From Pigmentiphaga kullae (GTDB lineage: Bacteria; Pseudomonadota; Gammaproteobacteria; Burkholderiales; Burkholderiaceae_B): 64,000 nt of DNA. The notes under the pieces were generated by a model, which saw only the letters and a program-made list of their open reading frames with translations, searched no databases and was not told the origin of the DNA. Positions 61,138-64,000 of the stretch are shown piece by piece; positions within the stretch are counted from its first letter, which is position 1, and every line of letters starts with the position of its first letter. The translations under genes were made by a program, and so were the position numbers. The stretch lies in the NCBI RefSeq assembly GCF_004216695.1, contig NZ_SGXC01000003.1, forward strand, positions 248,001 to 312,000. Direction: 5' to 3'.

Positions 61138-61186
61138 AGGGCCTGTTCACACTAAAAGGAGCCTCCTTTTAGTGTGAACAGGCCCT
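61138..61186. repeat. 49-bp perfect palindrome
   Basis: Two 24-base arms (AGGGCCTGTTCACACTAAAA-GGAG and its exact complement) flank a single C. It lies 14 bases downstream of the AraC gene stop and 63 bases upstream of the SpmAB start. It could fold as a long hairpin in RNA from either strand, but no T-run follows. A 13-of-14 match to one arm lies at 63899-63912. Confidence 0.85.
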
Positions 61187-61200
61187 GGCCTGGCGCCCGG

Positions 61201-62142
61201 TCAGCGTCGTCGGGCGTAGGCCGCCGGCGTCATGCCGTTCCAGCGCCGGAAGGCGCGGGCGAAGGCCTTGTCCGATTCGTAGCCGACGGCGGCGGCGATC
61301 TGGTCCAGCGTCAGGGCCGGGTCCTTGAGTTTTTCGGCGGCGACGGCCATGCGGTACGAGGCCAGGTATTGCATGGGCGTCATGCCGACCAGATGCCGGA
61401 AACGTTCGCTGAACACGGTGCGCGAGAGATGGCAGGCCGAGGCCAGCGCGGCGACGGTCCAGGGGCGCTCCGGATGCTCGTGGATGCCCAGCATGGCGCG
61501 CGCGATGCCCTGGTCCGCCATGCCGCGCAGCATGCCGGCGCGCTGTTCGGCCGACGACCGCAGGTGTTCGCCCAGGATGTGCACCAGCAGCAGGTCAGCC
61601 ATGCGCGCCGTCGCCAATTGCCAGCCCGGCGGCTGCAGCAACGATTGGTCGACCAGCGAGGCCATCGTCTGCGCCAGCGCGGCGGTCACCGCCGTGTCGC
61701 GCTGGCGGATCACGATCAGCCGGGGCAGCGTGTCGACCAGCGTGCCGGGGCCGCTGTCCGGCATCCACAGGTGGAGCGAGAACATGCCGGTGGCCGGTCC
61801 GTCGCCGCCGTGCGAGAACACGATGGGGCGTTCGCCGTGGGCGCCGACCTGGTGCGTGGCGATCAGCGGCTGGAACGGACGCGCGGGCAGCCCCGGCGCG
61901 GACGAGATGGTGTGGGCGTCGCCGTGGGGCAGCATCAGGATGTCGCCGGCCTCGATCCGCTGCGGCATGTCCTGGCCGATGGCGATCCAGTAAGGGGTGC
62001 CGGTCGCCATCCTGATCAGCGCGCCTTCCACGCCGTCCGACCGCAGGGCCCAGGGCGCCGACAGTGCGAAGCGGGCCGTCACCGCACGATCGGATCGCCA
62101 GTGGGCCAGCAGGCGGCTGAGGAGGTCACCGGAGGCGTGCAT
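61201..62142 (-). CDS. AraC-family transcriptional regulator with cupin sensor
   Basis: This is a 313-residue protein. The N-terminal half is a Cupin_6-type domain (residues about 5-190, including EAGDILMLPHGDAHTI), the C-terminal half a double HTH of AraC type: WTVAALASACHLSRTVFSER and TLDQIAAAVGYESDKAFARA, ending WNGMTPAAYARRR. It is divergent from the FAD monooxygenase gene with 128 bases between and probably controls it. The inducer is unknown. Confidence 0.92.
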   Translation of the reverse strand: MHASGDLLSRLLAHWRSDRAVTARFALSAPWALRSDGVEGALIRMATGTPYWIAIGQDMPQRIEAGDILMLPHGDAHTISSAPGLPARPFQPLIATHQVGAHGERPIVFSHGGDGPATGMFSLHLWMPDSGPGTLVDTLPRLIVIRQRDTAVTAALAQTMASLVDQSLLQPPGWQLATARMADLLLVHILGEHLRSSAEQRAGMLRGMADQGIARAMLGIHEHPERPWTVAALASACHLSRTVFSERFRHLVGMTPMQYLASYRMAVAAEKLKDPALTLDQIAAAVGYESDKAFARAFRRWNGMTPAAYARRR

Positions 62143-62270
62143 GCGGGGTCGGAGGTCTGGGCGGGGCCGCGTGGCGGATTTCCGGACGCCTGGTGTCCGG
62201 ATCCGGCGTCCCGAGGGTTGAGGCGGGTGCGGGCTGCGCCGACACTTACGGCATCGACACGGAGATTATC

Positions 62271-63440
62271 ATGCCTCGAATCGACCACGCCCTGATCGTC
62301 GGCGCCGGCATCGCCGGCTGTTCGGCGGCGATCGCGCTCGCGCAGCAGGGCATGCGCGTGACCCTGGTGGAAAAACAGCGGGCCTGGCGGTTCCAGAGCT
62401 CGGGCCTGTTCATCTACAGCAACGGCCTGCGGGCGCTGCGGGAGATCGGCGTGCTTGCGCCGATCCTCCAGGCCGGATTCGCCGTGCCGGGCGGGCGCAA
62501 CCGCTATTTCGGCCCGGACGGCGCGTTCATCGTCGAAACGGTCTATCCCTGCCTGGACGGGCTGCCCGCCATCCTGGGCATCAAGCGCGCCGAGCTGCAT
62601 CGCATCCTGGCAGCGCGCATCGAGGAACTGGGCATCGAGCTCAAGCTGGGCACGACGGTGGCGCGCCTGCCGCCCGGCCAGGACGACGGACCGATGCGCG
62701 TGGCCCTGTCCGACGGCACGCAAGCCGCCTGCGACCTGCTCATCGGCGCCGATGGCATCCGCTCCCAGGTCCGGGCCGAGGCATTTCCCGAGCTCGTGCC
62801 GAGCTATTCGGGTTTCGGCGTCTGGCGCAGCGTGCACGACCGCCCGCGGGATCTCGACGCCAAGATCATGATGATGGGCACGGGCAAGCGCCTGGGCATC
62901 ATGCCCATCAGCGACGAGAAGCTCTATCTGTTCGGCGTGATGCTCGAACCCCGGGATGCCTGGTACGAGCGCGCCGGGTGGCCGGCGCTGATGCGCGAGC
63001 GCTTCGCCGAGTTCAGGGGCCCGGCGGCGCCCTTCCTGGATCAACTGGGCGAAGGCGCCGAAGTGCTCTACACCGGCGTGGAGGAGGTGATCGCCCCGTT
63101 GCCCTGGCACCGCGGGCGGGTGTTGCTGATCGGCGACGCCGCCCATGCGTCGACTCCCTTCATGGGGCAGGGCGGCGCGATGGCGCTCGAGGACGCGGTG
63201 GTGCTGGCCGAGGAGTTGGCGTCGGAAGGGGCGCTGGAACAGGCCTTGCTGGCGTTCGGCCGGCGTCGCCACCCCATGTGCCGGCTGGTGCAGGACGTCT
63301 CGCGGCAGGTGGGGCAGGCCGGCGCGCTGGAGGACGCCGAGGGATGCGCGCGCCGCGACCAGGCGTTGCGGCGGGAAGGGCAGGCGAAGGTCGATGCTTT
63401 CTTCGCCGAACTGGAGCGCCTGCGCCCGGCGGGCCGGTAG
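62271..63440 (+). CDS. FAD-dependent aromatic-type monooxygenase
   Basis: This 389-residue protein belongs to the PHBH/UbiH-like group A flavoprotein hydroxylases. The FAD motif is ALIVGAGIAGCSAAIALAQQ, the NAD(P)H/FAD DG motif LLIGADGIRSQVR, and the ribityl motif LLIGDAAHASTPFMGQGGAM. Such enzymes hydroxylate a phenolic or similar ring. GGAG precedes the ATG at 62271; the frame opens at 62193 but has no site there. It is divergent from an AraC regulator; the substrate is unknown. Confidence 0.9.
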   Translation: MPRIDHALIVGAGIAGCSAAIALAQQGMRVTLVEKQRAWRFQSSGLFIYSNGLRALREIGVLAPILQAGFAVPGGRNRYFGPDGAFIVETVYPCLDGLPAILGIKRAELHRILAARIEELGIELKLGTTVARLPPGQDDGPMRVALSDGTQAACDLLIGADGIRSQVRAEAFPELVPSYSGFGVWRSVHDRPRDLDAKIMMMGTGKRLGIMPISDEKLYLFGVMLEPRDAWYERAGWPALMRERFAEFRGPAAPFLDQLGEGAEVLYTGVEEVIAPLPWHRGRVLLIGDAAHASTPFMGQGGAMALEDAVVLAEELASEGALEQALLAFGRRRHPMCRLVQDVSRQVGQAGALEDAEGCARRDQALRREGQAKVDAFFAELERLRPAGR

Positions 63441-63461
63441 CGGCCGCCGCGCGCCCGGGCG

Positions 63462-63857
63462 TCAGTCCTTGTGGGTATTGGCCTGGATGAACTCGATCTT
63501 GTAGCCGTCCGGGTCTTCGACGAAGGCGATGACCGTGGTGCCGTGCTTCATGGGGCCGGCCTCGCGCGTGACCTTGCCGCCCAGTTCGCGTACGCGGTCA
63601 CAGGCGGCATAGGCGTCGTCGACCGCCACCGCGATGTGGCCGTAGCCGGTGCCCAGGTCGTACTTGTCCACGCCCCAGTTGTGCGTGAGTTCGAGCACGG
63701 TGCCGTCCTTCTCGTCTTCGTAGCCCACGAAGGCCAGCGTGAACTTGCCGTCGGGATAGTCCTTGCTGCGCAGCAGGCGCATGCCCAGCACCTTGGTGTA
63801 GAAGTCGATCGAGCGCTGCATGTCGCCGACGCGGAGCATGGTGTGGAGTAGTCGCAT
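63462..63857 (-). CDS. gloA: GloA, lactoylglutathione lyase
   Basis: This 131-residue glyoxalase I converts the methylglyoxal-glutathione adduct to S-lactoylglutathione. It has [20 protein letters not shown] with metal His5, LELTHNWG with Glu, [11 protein letters not shown] with the second His and [10 protein letters not shown] with the last Glu. All four metal ligands are present and the length fits the Ni(II)-type bacterial enzymes. AGGTAA precedes the ATG. It converges on the monooxygenase gene with a 21-base gap. Confidence 0.97.
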   Translation of the reverse strand: MRLLHTMLRVGDMQRSIDFYTKVLGMRLLRSKDYPDGKFTLAFVGYEDEKDGTVLELTHNWGVDKYDLGTGYGHIAVAVDDAYAACDRVRELGGKVTREAGPMKHGTTVIAFVEDPDGYKIEFIQANTHKD

Positions 63858-63910
63858 GGGTTACCTCGCTAATCGTGGGAAGGGGAATCCGGGCCCCTAG
63901 TGTAAACAGG

Positions 63911-64000
63911 CTAGTCGAACCGCGGCAGGCTGCCCGGATCGTGGCGCCGCAAGGCGTCGCGGGCGTCCTCGAAGCCGGGCATCAATTGGCCGACTTCGGC
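63911..64000 (-). CDS. unidentified protein, C-terminal 29 residues (cut by window edge)
   Basis: The minus strand is open from the window edge to a TAG at 63913-63911. The visible end is MPGFEDARDALRRHDPGSLP-RFD preceded by AEVGQL. Codon use matches the neighbours, and the same strand holds gloA 53 bases downstream, so it is likely a real gene whose body lies beyond 64000. The family cannot be told from the fragment. Confidence 0.55.
   Translation of the reverse strand, partial: AEVGQLMPGFEDARDALRRHDPGSLPRFD

Overview
The window reads as a chromosomal segment of a GC-rich betaproteobacterium of the Alcaligenaceae, closest in style to Bordetella or Achromobacter. The basis is the gene order (tol-pal, ruvCAB, purH-fis-dusB-ubiH-pepP, amgK-murU and lptD-surA-pdxA-ksgA), three solitary Bug/TctC-type periplasmic binding proteins, many LysR/GntR/AraC-linked catabolic clusters, and a dispersed GC-rich repeat family. 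This assignment is by recognition, not by a database search.

Layout. 1-8340: a truncated hypothetical gene, a large MscS-type channel, tRNA-Lys(CUU), a GNAT-Rnk fusion, a TerC-family membrane protein, a TAP-like lipoprotein hydrolase, an SDR and a membrane acyltransferase. 8356-18533: a catabolic cluster with a GntR/FCD regulator, a LigB/LigA-type ring-cleavage dioxygenase, a five-gene branched-chain-type ABC importer, an alpha/beta hydrolase, a glutathione-independent formaldehyde dehydrogenase and a Bug receptor. Copies of a GGGATCC palindrome lie at the gntR-lig promoter region. 18540-24492: an FMN alpha-hydroxy-acid oxidase, a PKHD hydroxylase, an omega-amino-acid:pyruvate transaminase, and a complete gentisate lower pathway (gentisate dioxygenase, fumarylpyruvate hydrolase, maleylpyruvate isomerase). 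24801-28984: a four-gene Anbu operon (ATP-grasp, alpha-E, transglutaminase, Anbu proteasome-like protease). 28994-34406: an EAL-type c-di-GMP protein, an OsmC peroxidase, a LysR-like regulator with two winged HTH domains and its Bug neighbour, and a small coiled-coil protein.

34487-51039, nearly all on the minus strand, is housekeeping: tRNA-Lys(UUU) with a tRNA-like 5' half in its leader, ybgC-tolQRAB-pal-cpoB, then pepP-ubiH-dusB-fis-purH-ruvC-ruvA-gst-ruvB, preceded by amgK-murU for MurNAc recycling. Divergent from amgK is lptD-surA-pdxA-ksgA (51208-56896). The right end (56924-64000) holds a Bug plus polysaccharide-deacetylase-like operon facing a LysR gene, a fused SpmAB membrane protein, a 49-bp perfect palindrome, an AraC/FAD-monooxygenase divergent pair, gloA and a truncated gene.

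How the genes work together. The aromatic clusters each pair uptake (ABC or Bug) with ring cleavage or side-chain enzymes and have operator-like palindromes in their control regions. The envelope block couples Tol-Pal, LptD/SurA and peptidoglycan recycling. Six copies of a roughly 75-150-bp GC-rich repeat lie just behind stop codons, several inside operons; one supplies the last codons of surA. No rRNA, CRISPR array, insertion sequence, integrase or prophage was seen.
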